Below, one piece after another: positions 10,903 to 23,884 of a DNA stretch of 64,000 nucleotides. This DNA comes from Salvator merianae (lineage: Eukaryota; Chordata; Lepidosauria; Squamata; Teiidae), in assembly GCA_003586115.2 (NCBI GenBank), contig QVOM02000126.1:6790096-6854095 (forward strand). The letters are read 5' to 3'. The position numbers and the translations under genes are program-made. Within the stretch, counting starts at the first letter, position 1, and each line of letters begins with the position of its first letter. The notes below the pieces were generated by a model, which saw only the letters and a program-made list of their open reading frames with translations, made no database searches and was not told the origin of the DNA.

Positions 10903-12770
10903 ATGGCTGAGTTTTTCTTTGCTTGGCATTCTTTGATTTTAATGGAACAGAGGGCAGAGGGGATTCCTTGCTTCTTTGGCAGCCATCCAGCTCTTTAGAT
11001 AAGTCTTGTCACATTGGTTCTTACCAAGTGGACAGGACTCACGCAGTTAACCTTTATGGCCTTTCCAAGCTTCTTACTCAGATAGCACTGTCATCTTTAA
11101 GAATCTCAGCTGAGCACAAGAGCAGGAGTTTCAGCACTTTACAGCTGTGCTTTCAGCATCATGGATTAACTATCTCTTCCTCCCTACTCCATTGAGAGGA
11201 TAACACATCATTGATCAAATCTCCAAGAGCTCCCTTGTTTCCTTCAAGCACAGTTGAACTTCTGGAGAAATCAGTGTTTCCAAATGATATCTCTGTTTTT
11301 CTCAGCTCTTGTGCAGCTGCTTGCTTCAATTACCACCTATGTGCCAAATTCCTGCTAAAGTAGAAGTCTGCTTGGACCCCAGTAAGCAAGGGGCTAGTTT
11401 TCTCCCCTCTGGTACTGCCCATCCTGCTCATATGTCCACAGATTCATTCAGTAGTAGTGGAGGTGGGGAGGTTTACAAGAGTTTTATTTGTTTAGGGAGG
11501 ATTTTAAGAGACACAGAAAGTTGGCATCTTCTTTCCTCAGTTTATGCTAGATTTTCACTGATCTAGAATGAAATGTAGCCATCAACAGTCTAAGCACCAG
11601 TATCATGGGTGTAGTATCACAACTGTGGCCAAAGGGATGTCTATATGCTTCTCCCCTTCCCCTGCTTCTGCATTATTGATGAAAATCAAGGAGGAGACTG
11701 CTGAGGTCATTTTAATACCTCCTGTTTGGCCAAAGAGGCTCTGGTTCGCTCAGACTGTTATTCTGGCCATTCAGGATCTGATCCATGTGTGTGTTCAACA
11801 GGATCTCCTTTTGCAGAAGGGAATATTTCATCTAAACCTTTCTTGCTAAGAGTTAGCTGTGTTGAAGCTTAGCAGCAAGTCCTAGCTGAACTGGGTTGTG
11901 AGTATCAATCATTGTCCCCATACTCATAGATAAATTTGAAAATAAGAATATACAGCTCGGAAGGCATTTTGATGTTTTACGGGTATGAAGAGCTCCCTTT
12001 TCAATCCATCTGCCTCAGATGACCTGTCTTTCCTCTAAAAAGCATGGAGATGCATTTAAGGCCTTTAGGCGATGGGACAGCATATCAATCAAATACATAA
12101 ATCAGATTTAATACAGTCATGAAACATAAGTTCATTGATATGTGTCCTGGGTATAACAAGACACCAGCCATTTGATTAATTCTTTCCCTTCCTGGAAACT
12201 GAACACTGTATTAAAAGTGTTGACTCATCTGTCTTTCAAGCCTCTTAAATCAGTCTCTATATTCCATTTGTTATGAAAAATGGACTTTTCGGTGGCAGGG
12301 ATGTCCACATATAGAGTGTCACACTGTTCTTGTTATATAGGTCCTGCTTATTTTTCCATGCTTCCTAAGACTTATTCCTGAGTTTGGATTGAAAGTAGAC
12401 TCTTTCATTATGGAACAGGAAATCCATCTTCTTTCATTTAAGCTGAAATGCAAGCTAGAGGAATTTTGACATTCTCTTGATGTCAGGCGAGTAATTCAAA
12501 TTTACCCAAAAAGGACAAAGGAGTTTAGGAAATGTGAACTTTGCTTTGCCTGGCTATTCCAGAGAAAAGTTTGGGCTCATTCTGCTCATGCTGTGGCTGC
12601 TTCAGCAGCATTTGCCACTCAGGATTTGATAGAGGAAGTCTGTAAGGTTACTACATGAAAGATGCCCTCTGGTTTCTCCCAACACTACAGGAAACTGCAG
12701 GTCAAGTCAGCAATAGCAGCCTTTCAGAGATAGGTACTTCAGCAAATGGTGAGTGAAAACACTCCCTAGA
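10903..12770 (+). mobile_element. DIRS-type retroelement remnant (RNase H to recombinase)
   Basis: On the + strand there is an RNase H tail-like segment (RISAEHKSRSF near 11100), then PPVWPKRLWFAQTVILAIQD and LLLQKGIFHLNL near 11720-11850. These correspond to the PNWP---WF--L...L...G--FHP segment after RNase H in DIRS elements. Further right, pieces such as PLKSVSIF near 12240 fit the recombinase part. Frames are broken; gag and reverse transcriptase are missing. Confidence 0.6.
11568..11849 (+). pseudogene. DIRS RNase H C-terminal/linker fragment
   Basis: The open frame contains IPPVWPKRLWFAQTVILAIQ and DLLLQKGIFHLNL, recognisable as the conserved linker between RNase H and tyrosine recombinase in vertebrate DIRS elements. 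It has no catalytic residues of its own. Confidence 0.6.
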
Positions 12771-13843
12771 CTCCAGCCCGCATAAATTGATGGCTTTGAT
12801 ATATCCTGAGTTTGTATTTCTTTCTGTTTGATCTTATGAGAAAGAAATACTGATATTTACTGTATGGAGGTGCTTCCATAAGAAGGTAACTATGGAGAGG
12901 GAAAGGATAGTTGTCTTATATTCAGGTTTTTGTGTTTTTGCAAATTTTGACTCTGTGATTGAGCTAATGAAAACTAGGGCTCAGTGTAGTATGAAAGGCT
13001 TTGTAGTATAAGGGCAACCTGTTGCATTTTGGGGGGCAATATTTATTTGTCATATACTGTTTATGTGCACTAAGCAGAATAGTGTGAGAGGTTCCCATAC
13101 ATATGGAGCTATACAACTGGATCAGAAATATATTCAAAGCCAGTCAACGTGTCATGTGCAAATATTTAACAAATTTGTAATAGGACTTCTAGGTAAAGTT
13201 TTAGAGAAAAAAAGGGTTGGTACTTACTGTGAGGTTATCTTTCTCAAGATCCTGGAGGGAGGAATGGACTCCTGGGTTGATTTCCTGTTCTAACCTGATA
13301 TCAGTGCTAGGTGGCACCAGTCTTCCATACAAAAACAGCTTGAAGTTGCCAAAGTTCCCATTATTTTTGATGGAAAGAATACAATGATCGTGAACTGAAA
13401 CATGAGCAGAGAATGAACTTCCTCAAAGAGGCAACAGTCAAGTTTACAAGAGCAACCTAAGGGAAAAACATAACTGACAAAGTTAGATGTGCACCTCCCC
13501 ACCCCAAAAGTGCATACAGGCCTTGAGGACCTTGACAAAGATGTTCTTTCAGTAAGCACCAAACTGTCTTTCTCCAAAGGTCACTTGGGAGGAATGCATT
13601 CCCGGGATGTACTTAAACTGTACTCCCATGAGCAGGTCTAGAGAGCCTCTCTGTGTACCACCTGATTTAAGACCCTTCTCCAAATGTTGTGTTTGCAGAC
13701 CAGTGGAAGTCCAGATGAAAAGGTAGAAAGGACCTTCCATTTGGCAGCTCAACCGATTTCTCTCAGTGATGCTTGGGCCTCAACAGCTGCTGAAGCAGCT
13801 GCTGAGTGAGTAGATTGAACAGTGATGCCATCAGACACACGGA

Positions 13844-14018
13844 CCCTTTCTGCACTTGACTTTATTCTGGATTATATCCCAGAATAAGGACCTGTTATCT
13901 CCATGCTAGTGCAAATTACAGCATGCCCTGGGTTGGGCCTGCCATAGTTTATATTAGCATGTAGATGGAAGGTCCCTATTCCAGGATATAATCTGTAATA
14001 AGGCCAAGTGCAGAAAGG
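13844..14018. mobile_element. Palindromic MITE, family A, nested in a DIRS element
   Basis: CCCTTTCTGCACTTGAC at the left and GCCAAGTGCAGAAAGG at the right, with the same palindromic interior as 3862-4040. It interrupts the recombinase end of the DIRS copy, so it inserted later. Confidence 0.8.
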
Positions 14019-15579
14019 ACCAGGTAGACCCAATGATTGATATGCTTTAACTATACAAGAACAAATCCATGAGGTAACAAGTGTACTAGAGACCTTACAT
14101 CCCTACTTCTTAGGGTGGAAGAGAACAAAAAGGGATGTGGACTTCCAAAAGGCAACTGTGTGTTTGAGATAAATCTTTACAGGGCTGTGAGCATCCAAAT
14201 TATGTCAGATTTTTCAAGGTCATGATTGTTGAGGACAAAAAGAAGGAAGATGGGATCTCTTGATCCCTGTGAAACAAAGAGTCTACCTTTGGACAAAACT
14301 GGAGAACGTTACAGAGAATTACTGAATCAGAAATGATCTTGAGATGGTCCTGTTTGATAGAGAGAGCACTGAAATCTGATATTCACCGTGCTGATGTTAT
14401 AGCAAAGAGGAAGGCAACTTGGAAACAAAAAGGGATAAATCAGTGTCCTACAGAGGTTCAAATGGATCTGAACAGAGGGCAAGAAGAACTTTGTTGATCT
14501 TCCTTGTAGGGAATCTGTGGCAGATGGGATCTGCATTTGCTTGAATCACCCTGACAAAGGGCTTGATGAAGTGGTGAGCAGCTAGAGACCCTGATCTGTT
14601 GGCATCCAAGACCATGGCCAAGGTGTTAATCTGTTTACAAATGGCCGTGTTTACAACTACCCAAGAAGATACCTTTCTGTAGGAACATCAGTACCTGGGT
14701 GACAGAGGCACAAAGTGGATCTACTCTACGCAAGCAGGTCCACCTGCAGAATGTGTATCAAGTCGCATTATAGATTTGAAAGGTTGACAGTCGTTTGTCT
14801 CTAGAATGGTGGTGATGACATCATCTGACAGGTCTGCCTCTCCAAGCTTCACCCTTTGAGCCTCCAGGCAGCTGAGTGTAATTAGCCAGGGTTTGGGTGA
14901 GGAATACTGGGCTGGGACAGAACGTCCAGATCAACTGGGAGCTGTATCAGATCCTCCACTGTCATGGACCTCAGAAGGGGATACCATGGTCGTCTGGGCC
15001 ACATTGGGGCTATTAGGATGACTTCTACTTTCTCCTGTAGTACCCTCCTGAGGAGGTTGGGGAGGAGAGAGAGGGATGGAAACGCTTATAGAAGGTCCTC
15101 TGGCCAGGTATGGGACAGAGCATCCAGGCCTGCTGCTCAAGGGTCCTGGAACTGAGAAAAATATAGAGGAAATTTGTGGTTTTTGGTGGAAGTGAAGAGA
15201 TCTATTAGTGGAATGCCTTGACAGTCTATAAAAAGCAAAAGCAAAAGTCTGATAAGAACCACTCAGCAGAAGAGAATGTTTGTCAGCTGAGAGTATCAGC
15301 TATGACATTCAATTCTTCTTTAATACGCAAAGCTGAGAGGAATTGGACTCTAGACTCAGCCCATTGGAAAATCAACACAGACAAAGCCTGTAGGGACCGA
15401 GATCTGGTACTTCCCTGACTGGAGAATGGATTTTGGCAGTGACATATGTCATGATGAGGACATGACTGCCCAAGAGGAGAGACTCAAAGGACGTCAGTGC
15501 CAAGAGGATAGCCTTGAACTCTAGCCAATTGATGGAATAAGCCAGCTCCTCATTTAACCGTGTGCCCTGTGCTAATCAC

Positions 15580-16320
15580 CCCTGACAATGGGTTCAACAA
15601 GGTAGGTATTAAAATGTCTTACCTTGCCTTTGTATTTTTAGTTGTTTTCTGCCAGTGCGATTCAGAGCTGCTTAAAAGTCTGTCATTTCAGCTCTCACAC
15701 TCATACGCCCCCCAGCACCCTTGACAATGCCCCCCCCATCCAAACAGACTTGTGTTGGAGATGACTACAGTTTTAGCGGAAGGTATTAGAGTTGCGCAGT
15801 GCATTCTCAGGAAGATTTACAGCTGTTTCCATGAAGTAGAGGGAGTAAAAAATAAACTCTATATGCAGCAGAGTAATCTATAAAGCATTGTCTTTATTGC
15901 AGCTTGGTTCCATAGTAAAAATAGCAAAGTTGGTAAAAAACAGTAGTTTGTTCACTGTACATTGTAGTCACAGCATAAGAACAATCACAAGTAAATACAC
16001 TAAAACACTAGAATAATCATAATGGTAGTAAGTAGGTCTAGGCTAATAATACTAATGCTAATAATTCATGATACATTGGTCAAGCATTATATCTCATATC
16101 CATGCTAAATGTGACTCATTCTCATTCATATCAGTTTATAAACAATATATCTTTCTCATGCTTGAGCTTTGCTATGTTGACGCAGGTTAGTTGTTATCTC
16201 TTCATACTAGCCAAAGCATTACAACATAACATGATGTTAGCTGTTTAGTAACTTTAAACTCTAAATGGCAAACTGGCATTAGCTTATGGCCTATATGCCT
16301 TCTTGTATATTCTGACAGAA
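15580..16320. other. Unclassified insertion inside the DIRS copy
   Basis: This stretch has no counterpart in the 51-54 kb DIRS copy. It contains AATAAACTCT near 15852 and a low-complexity AT-rich tail. Class unknown; it could be a solo terminal repeat or another MITE. Confidence 0.3.
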
Positions 16321-16639
16321 GGGGCAATGAGACAAGCAATCCACAGGTTGGAAACATCTGCCCACTAACGGAGGGACTCCAGGAACCCAGAAGGCAGAGG
16401 AACCTGGAAATGTCTCTTAATGTCTGTGTCTGCTATGAAAGGAAGAAGCATCCACTGCAGAGGGTGCGAGTGAAAAGGTGGCCATGGGCATAAATCTATC
16501 ATAGAATTCATTTTGCCCAGGTGATCATCTGAACCATTGCAATCAGACTGTCTATTCGCTCCTGGGAAGGCCTGATGGAAAACCTTTGGGTGTCTATGAG
16601 AGCTTCCAAGTGAACCAAGGGCTGACTTGGTTCCAAGGA

Positions 16640-17060
16640 ACTTTTGGCCAGGTTGAGGACAAAACTGTTCTAGGATCTGCCTAACCTGAAGGAGGTCTTT
16701 TTAGCCCCCAGTTAGGGAAGGAGCTTATCCAGATAGGCATAGCAGGACATGCCCTCCAGGCACAAGAATGGAGGCCAATACTTTCATGAAAACACATGGA
16801 GCCACAGCCAAACCAAAGGGAAGGGCCCCAAACTGCCAGTGTTGTCCCCCCCAATGCAAAAGTGAAGGAACTTTTGGCTATTGATATGAATCTTAATGTA
16901 AATTGAAGTTTGAGAAAGATCTAAAGAACAAAGGAAATTGTCTTTCTGAATTGTTGACCTATAGAAGCCAAATTTTCCATTTTAAAGTGGATCATGTTTT
17001 AGGAATTTGTTGACAAGTGTGATGTCCAGGATGGACCTCCAGTTGCCTCCATATTTAGGA
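16640..17060 (-). pseudogene. DIRS reverse transcriptase fragment
   Basis: The - strand pieces read SQKFLHFCIGGDN, then L-PFPLVWLWLHVF and CYAYLDKLLP. They are a degraded form of the FLRFAVG--H...LPFGLA-APRVF...YLDD sequence. The catalytic YLDD has become YLDK, so it is inactive. Confidence 0.6.
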
Positions 17061-18114
17061 GCTATGAAAAAAATCGAGTAGATCCCCTTACCTCTTTGGG
17101 AATAAGACATTTTCTTAATAACCCCAATAGCCCTCAATTCTTTAACTGCCTGGGAGGACTACTTTGCATTTATAAGGATTTCTGAGGAAAGGAGATTCCT
17201 TAAATCTGGAGGGTAGAGGATTATTGAACTCTAAAGAAAATCCTTAGGAAATGATGTGAAGGACTGATAGGTCAGAGATTGTGGATCACCAGCAGGAGGG
17301 AAAGAGAAACAGCCTACCTCCCACTTGAGGGGGGAATCAGTGTTGTTTTCTGGAACATTCTCCCCAGTTGGACTTGTTTGATTGTGAATTGGATAACTTT
17401 CAAAAGCGATTCCAGGTACATTTCCCCTGAAAGAATTATCTTGGCTGAAAGGAGGGATAAGTGGTGGAGCAAAAGGAGGGACAAAAGAACTATTTCTTGG
17501 ATCTATGGAAATTATGACATTTGGAATACAGAATGGTGGAGTGGGTAGGCATAGCCTTCTTTTTATCTTTGGTTTCTACCAGAATCGCAACCAAAACGTG
17601 ATTTCAAAACAACTTCCTACCCTGGAAAGGCTTCTCTGCTATTGTGTTCAGACTTTTACATCAACCATGCAAAATTTAAGCTATAGGGTTCTACAGGCAG
17701 ACACCGTATGTGCTATGGGTCTTGTGGAGAGGAGCATGGAGTTGAGTGCTGAATCTGTGATAAAAAGTCTTATGCTTATCTCTTAAAGTGGACCTTTGGC
17801 ACTGGAACTGGATCCTGCCAATTTTCCAGCCCATTTGTGAAAAGAGATATGTTCACTTTGCCCACATGGCCAAAGAAGTGACCTATGAACCTTGATCAAA
17901 GTGGCCTCCATGTGCCTATCTCTATGGTCTCGCAAGGACAATCTAATTCAGAAGGAACAGCTGAATGAGACACAAGGCCCATGACCAGGGCATCAACTGT
18001 TGGGACCACACCCCAGTCCTGGTCCTTGGTGTCACCCCCTGAACCACTTCCATGGGATGGGAGGGAGTTTAGATGATTTTGTAGGATGTTCCCATTCTGC
18101 CAAAATCATATCCA

Positions 18115-18870
18115 TCAAAGGTTTAGAACTGAGCAAATCTGAAGCTGATTGAGCGGGATGGGAGTGAACATAAGTGAAGCTGCTAAGGAGGAAAAATCAT
18201 CAGAGACTGGAACCTCAACAGTCAAGTCCAAGCAGGACATAAACTTAGGCAAGAAATGAGTGAAATCGTCACTTTCAAAGAGTCTGAAGGATTGTTTATG
18301 AGAAGATCCAGAAACATCAAAATTACTGGAAGAAATCTTCCCACTAGACAACTCATACTTTTCCATAAGAGAGGAGACAGAACCTGCCAAAGAATGAGAG
18401 AATTCCAAGGAGTGGTGTCAGTGATGTCTTCTGCAGGAGGATTGGTGTACCTGAAGAGAAGAAGAATTTCGCTGCACTTTGGTAGGAGAAGACACCTTAG
18501 TGTGTTTTGTGAAACTGCATGACTTCTTTGGGACTTTCTTAGAACGCTTGAGGCACCTTGTACATGGATGTGTGGGGACTGAAGGAAGTAGCAGATCCTG
18601 AACCTGCTGAGATTGCAAAGGCAAAGCAGGTTACTGTTCCAAAATCCCAGAAGCCACTGGCTGCTGTTGAAGTAGACCAGTGGTAAGGGGCTGCTGTTCT
18701 GGCAGTATAGGCTGAGCTGAGAAGGGATGCATGTGATAAGACATGCATAGAGGGCAAAGGACTATTGGAGAGGCAGAATGGGCTGCTGATGAGATTGCTG
18801 CTGACAGAAATGCACCATGGAAGAAATAAAAGAGGTCATCATGGTAGTGGCAAACTGAGATCATTGTGGA
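18115..18870 (-). pseudogene. DIRS gag-like region
   Basis: Two broken - strand frames encode serine-rich, low-complexity protein (for example MEFSHSLAGSVSSLMEKYEL). Position upstream of the reverse transcriptase fits the gag-like first frame of DIRS elements. Identification rests mainly on position. Confidence 0.4.
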
Positions 18871-19339
18871 TCCAGATATGGTATTCCAGCCTGAGGCATA
18901 TGAGACTGAGAAGAGAAGCCAATATGGAGTGCTAGATTTTGAGTGTTTGAAGGAGGTGTGTCAATCTGATGAGAGGTGCTTTGATCCATTTGAGAAGAAG
19001 AGGGGGCAACATGAAGAGAAGCCAGGCTTGCAGAGAGAGGCAGAGAAGTAAATGTCTGAAGAGAGAGAGTCAGCCCGCTACCAGGTGTGTCTTCTCTATC
19101 AAATAAGGCTGGAGGGGAAGCCAGGCAGGTGCCCTGCAGAAGAATTCAGCTGCCTGAGGAAAAAGAGATAGAAAACACAGTTCCCTTAACATGTATGTGG
19201 GCTGCAGTCTTCAGTCCCTAGAAACAGATAAAAAGGAGGGAGGGGAAGCTAACTGTCCACGGCTGTTGCATGCCTCTGAACTGGGGACAGGAGAATAGAA
19301 AAGCAAAGGCTTTCTCTCTGAACAGGAATGAAATACACT

Positions 19340-20460
19340 CCCAGGCCGCGTTCCGACACGGCATTTAATCAGTTTACAGGCCGTCTTCAGTTCCTGCTGG
19401 CCTGACATGATCTTGCTGTTCCGTAGTTTCTCTGGACTAAATTGGCGAAATCCGGACTACTTTGTATTTGGATTTAATGAGTTCTTAAGCCATTCCAGAT
19501 TGCTAGCACGCTTTACTTTGCGATGTGGGAATGGGGAAGGAGACTATTTGGGAGGGACCGTACTTTTGGGGGGGGCGTGCAGAGGGAGGGATCCCCATTT
19601 TCTGCCGTCCAATGACAGACTTTGTGGGTGGGCAGGAAGCGCAGTAGTTTCCTCTGCCTCCATTATCCCCCCTTCCGTCACTGCTAGGGGAAAAGAAACC
19701 GTCCTCCTTTTTACTTCAGTAAGCTGCAGTCCTTTCTCTTTATCCCCCATTTGACACTGCCAGGAAGAAATTAAAGGCTTCCTCTACTTCCATCTGCTCT
19801 TTAAACCAAAAAATAAACTGCGCCTGTTTGGGGTTGCAGTCCTCTTGCCCCAACAAAGAACCCACTCAAGATGAGTTTTACCATTGGCAGCACACAGCTA
19901 CACAGCGGGGACACTTGCTGCTGTGGATGTTTCGGTGCGAGATGAGGCAGAGTCCATTTGCTGGTGATGAACTGCACTATCAAGATAATAGAACCCCCTC
20001 CCACGTTCCCCCCCTCACATTTTCCCTTTGTCACAGACCTCTCCCTGCTTTTGTGCTACTTTTAAATTGCGCAATTGCGCAAAAGTGCACTCGAAAGGGA
20101 GCAGAAATCACCATCTGCCCTTTAAGAAGCCTAATTGTGCAGTACACATGGTTTTAAAGTTCTGCTTGTGTAGACAGAGGCTGTAGTGGGGAGAAGGAGC
20201 AAATGGTGAATGGCTAGTAATGCTGCCAAGTCAATCCATGTTCTGAGGCAGCAGCGGGGAGATACAGAGAGCGGAGCTTGACTTTCCCGCCCCTGTGATG
20301 TCACGTTTTGAACGTTGGGACTGCAGCCAATCACTGACTGCACAGGGAGGAGAATTTGACGAGGGGTGGAGGCAGAAAAGGTACTGTTTCTCTGTGCCAA
20401 GCACGGGAAATATCAGTGTGGGAACGAGCAAGTATGAATTGAGTCCTAGAGGCAGACAGG
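19340..20460. repeat. Moderately GC-rich unclassified repeat region
   Basis: Starts near GGCCGCGTTCCGACACGGC at 19344 and contains the palindrome AATTGCGCAATTGCGCAA at 20065. Its right part (20320-20446) is shared with 2041-2176, so at least part is mobile. Contains several CpGs but no conserved gene motif. Confidence 0.4.
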
Positions 20461-20639
20461 GGGCACATGGGAGAAATAGAAAGCTGGAAAAAGTCTCATG
20501 TCTCCAGTGACTGCTCCATGCAACTGGGAAGGGGAGGGGCGGCTGGGCTAAAATACCAAGTGCCTGAGGAGAGAGTCTCCAAAAGTGAAAGTGAAAATGA
20601 GAAAGCCAAGGGCTAATGGGGTGATGATATGGAAGCCAT

Positions 20640-20815
20640 AAAAACAGTCTGAGGTGACTGGGTTGAGCAAGCCAAGTGCTTGAATACCTATAGATCCCTT
20701 GCAAGCCTGTACCTGTAACTGAGGGTGACTGGGCTAGTGCCGAGTGCCTGAATACCAGTAGCCCCCCTGTGGAGTCCTGTCTGTAGTTGAGGGTGACTGG
20801 GCTAGCAAACCATGC
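20640..20815 (+). repeat. Minisatellite, about 70 bp unit
   Basis: GGTGACTGGGYTRG... recurs at about 20652, 20724 and 20792. Between them AAGTGCTTGAATACC and GAGTGCCTGAATACC, and CTGTAACTGAGGG and CTGTAGTTGAGGG, are matched. There are two full units plus a partial third. Confidence 0.7.
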
Positions 20816-20829
20816 GCCAAAATAGGCCA

Positions 20830-22440
20830 AAAGAGAGGCTGTTTCTCATCCCATGAACTGACCCAAGGACTGAGGCAAACTGTCACAGCACTGTGAGGCT
20901 CTGGCTGAGAGCTGCCTAGTCAGCCAGCGGCAGAACCTGCCTGGGAGACCAAAAGATGTCCATTTCATCGAAAGCAAGAAGAAAAAAACCCTCCCAACGA
21001 GGAAGAGAGAGCAGCATTGATTGGTGAATGGAGAAAATACTGGGGACTTTGGCGCCTTTGTTTAACTTTTATATGGAAGGCTGATGCCACCTAATGCCAA
21101 TACCGGATTATAACAAGAGATCAACCCAGGAGTGCATTCCTCCTGAGGATCCTTGGAGAATGCCACAGATTTTCCTAACTCTTCGCTCATTTACCAATTT
21201 CCCCCTGCAATTCCCCCTTTGGAAATTTAGGCTAGTATGTAATAAAACAAATGTGTCAGGAAACCTGAAAGCAGAAAAACAGCTTTGTGATGAAGAAGTC
21301 CGTGGAAACTGAAGTGGTTGGTAAGATGAAAATTAAACTGTCTAAAACAGATATGCCATGGGTGAACTGTTTAAATATAGATAAAATTGGAATACAATCA
21401 ATATGCATGTGACTATATTGAAATTTTAAATGCAGATTTGCTCTCTGACTTGGCATTTAAATCAAAAACCAAAATATGTCTATTTCTTCCTTAGTTTTTC
21501 AGGTTGAACAAACATCACACTGTAAGGACCATGAGAGGCAACAGATCCAGAGTGAGTTGCCTTTATTCATGTATATATTTTCAGAATCTTGAACTGATCA
21601 ATTAATGAAGGAACAGGGGTGCCAATGGTTACTAGTCATTATGGTTGTGAACTACCTCCAGTATTGAAGAAACTGTTTCTCTGAAGACCAGTGCTTTACT
21701 GCCTGTAATACTATAAATGTCAGCATTTGTAAAAGTAGAACATTACAAAGCAAGTAAAATACAATAGTATTTGACTTTGAAAGAAGGAGCTTCTCAAAAC
21801 TGACAGGTGAAAAGCATGCTGAAGGGAATGGCTGACAACAAATTCTCTCCAGAAGGCTTAGAAGTTGCTTAAAACAACAATAGTAGATGCTTAATGACAA
21901 CATCTTCCAAATATAGCCAGGAATAACCAGACTTCATGCATATTATATATGTATGTGGATTTTAACATTATGTTGTTATTCTATAGGCATAAGAATTATA
22001 TTCTTACATTTTACAGGTTGTTTTGAGGATTGCCTCCTTTTTTTTTTCCAATGTGTGTTGTTGATGTTGTCTTTTTTTTTAACAAAATCAATTTATAAAT
22101 ATAAAAAAAAGAAAAGTACCACAATACTAGGAAGATGGTAGTAGGGTTAACTAACAATGGCAAGAAAGCTATTAGGTGTAAGAAACAATCCTTCAGAAAG
22201 TGGAAGATTTCTCTTAATAAAGAAAACAAAGGGAACATAAACCTTAGCACAAAACAAAAGCAAACTGACTGTAAGATATATTGCCAAAACTAAGCATTTT
22301 TTCCTCAGGAGCAGAGTCTGATGAATAATAGGCCTTATTGATAAAAACCAGAAATATCACTAGGCCTCAAAGTTGTTAAAGGAGAGATTGCAACCTCTTA
22401 AAATCATAAATCTTAATTTGTTGTTATTCTTTGCATTGTA
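20830..22440. other. Intron, no gene seen
   Basis: AT-rich in the right half, with poly-T and poly-A runs near 22040 and 22105. No conserved coding segment. Confidence 0.4.
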
Positions 22441-22444
22441 GCTG

Positions 22445-22720
22445 AGGTCTAAAGAGCTCAAGGGAAGATTTGGGAGATTATAGATCTGTCAGCTTAACAT
22501 CTATCTCACTAAAGATCATGGAAATCATTATTAAAGATTAAATTGCCAACCATCTAGAAGCACAAGTCTTGCTCAAGTATAGCCAAAATTGCTTCTGGAA
22601 GAAGTTTTGTCTAACAAATCTTATAGATTTTTTTTTTTTTTTTTGGAGAGCATCAGTGAATATGTGGATAAAGGAGTTATAGTAGACATTGATTACTTGG
22701 ACTTCCAAAAATCTTACCAG
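22445..22720 (+). pseudogene. CR1 LINE reverse transcriptase fragment
   Basis: The + strand pieces GDYRSVSL-like (GGAGATTATAGATCTGTCAG), KDHGNHY and ISEYVDKGVIVDIDYLDFQK match the NYRPVSL--VPGK--E and VDKG--VD-VYLDF-KA motifs of CR1. A T-run at 22627 and several stops break it. Catalytic parts are missing. Confidence 0.65.
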
Positions 22721-22984
22721 AGGCTGGGTCTTCATCAAAGATGGCTGGGCTGGAAACTTTGAAGCCTTGTGGTTTGGAAATGTTGGAGTCTTGGCACTGG
22801 CTCCAAGGGTTTTCCAGAAGTAGTGGCTGAGGTTGTAGCATATCAGGTTGTCCAAATGCAGACAGCCCTGTCCTATTCCCGCACCAAGCTGACCCAGCAT
22901 GGGATGGGTTCCTTATTCCAGGGCAGACCATTTCAGCCTGTCCAGGAAAAGAGAATGCAAGAGCAGAAAGACCTTGTGAGATTT

Positions 22985-23100
22985 CTTCTAATGTGGGACG
23001 CAGTAAGTTTTTCTGTAGGCCAGCTACTGAGAGACTGTGAGTAAGGCAAGGAATGTACTGATGGCCTGCTTGTGGACTTTAATTTCAATTGATTGCAGTT
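22985..23100 (+). repeat. CR1-type 3' untranslated fragment
   Basis: CCAGCTACTGAGAGACTGTGAG...GGCCTGCTTGTGGACT resembles the 3' untranslated blocks at 8.11 and 32.47 kb. Confidence 0.45.
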
Positions 23101-23884
23101 GTGGCATTGTTCCTATCCAGTGAGGAGACTGTGTTTGTGTTTATGTCTTGCTTGTAGGCTTCGCTTAGGCATCCAGTTAGCTATTTCAAGATTAGCAGGT
23201 TGCTGGATTTGGAGGCATTGATCCAATTCAATAGGCTTTTCTTCTTAATTTATTCCATTTTAACACATTAATGTATACATGTTGCTTCGTTCCCCAGCCA
23301 AAACAGAAAACAGTTACTAACACATACTGTATTGCATAGAATCATAAAATATGGATCAGAGTTAGCATGTTCCACTGACCCTAGAAGTATATTTTTGTCT
23401 GTGTAATACATATTTTCATACTGGAAATTTTAGTTATGTTTTTTGTGATCCAAAAGGAAAATATGTATCAGCATTTTTATCTAGAAAATTCTAAACGCAT
23501 TTCACATTTGAACTGTTTGGAAAATAAGTGTGACTAACGAGTTGTAATCTGCCCATATTTACTTAATCAAGGGTTGCCAAACATTTGAGTTCATTTATTA
23601 TGAGCACTCTTCTCTCTGGTTGCCTCTTTCCCCAGACAATGAATAGCTTTGCAGGTGCCTGGAGAAACTCTCAATGGCACTACTATTTCCTTAGGTACTG
23701 CACTGGTAACCCACAAATTAGGATTCTCTTATTCTGAAAATAATTAATAGGGATCTTGGCAGTCTGGGAGATCCATGTGGATAGCAGAGTTTCTGTATGC
23801 ATAAGAAATAACTTCATGAACCCTCTGTCTTGTATTAGTTTCTCCTTAAATCCTCACTACAAGAAATAGCACATTTTATTTCAG
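23101..23884. other. Intron, no gene seen
   Basis: AT-rich with no recognised feature before the acceptor at 23883. Confidence 0.4.

Larger units (their letters stand above)
13225..19200 (-). mobile_element. DIRS-type retroelement, decayed, with later insertions
   Basis: Read on the - strand from right to left there is a gag-like region (about 18.9-18.1 kb), a reverse transcriptase region (about 17.0-16.6 kb), an RNase H region (about 15.55-15.40 kb), the PP-PPQE linker (15.14-14.93 kb) and a recombinase 3' region (13.75-13.5 kb). Parallel blocks in the same order are in the copy at 50.9-53.9 kb, for example GGGACCGAGATCTGGTACTTCC at 15394 against 52875. All frames are broken. A family A MITE sits inside at 13844, and an unrelated 700 bp segment separates RNase H from reverse transcriptase. 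Confidence 0.7.

Noticed and set aside
20231..20830. 199-codon - strand frame
   Set aside because: Covers the dispersed repeat and the minisatellite; low-complexity composition and no domain.
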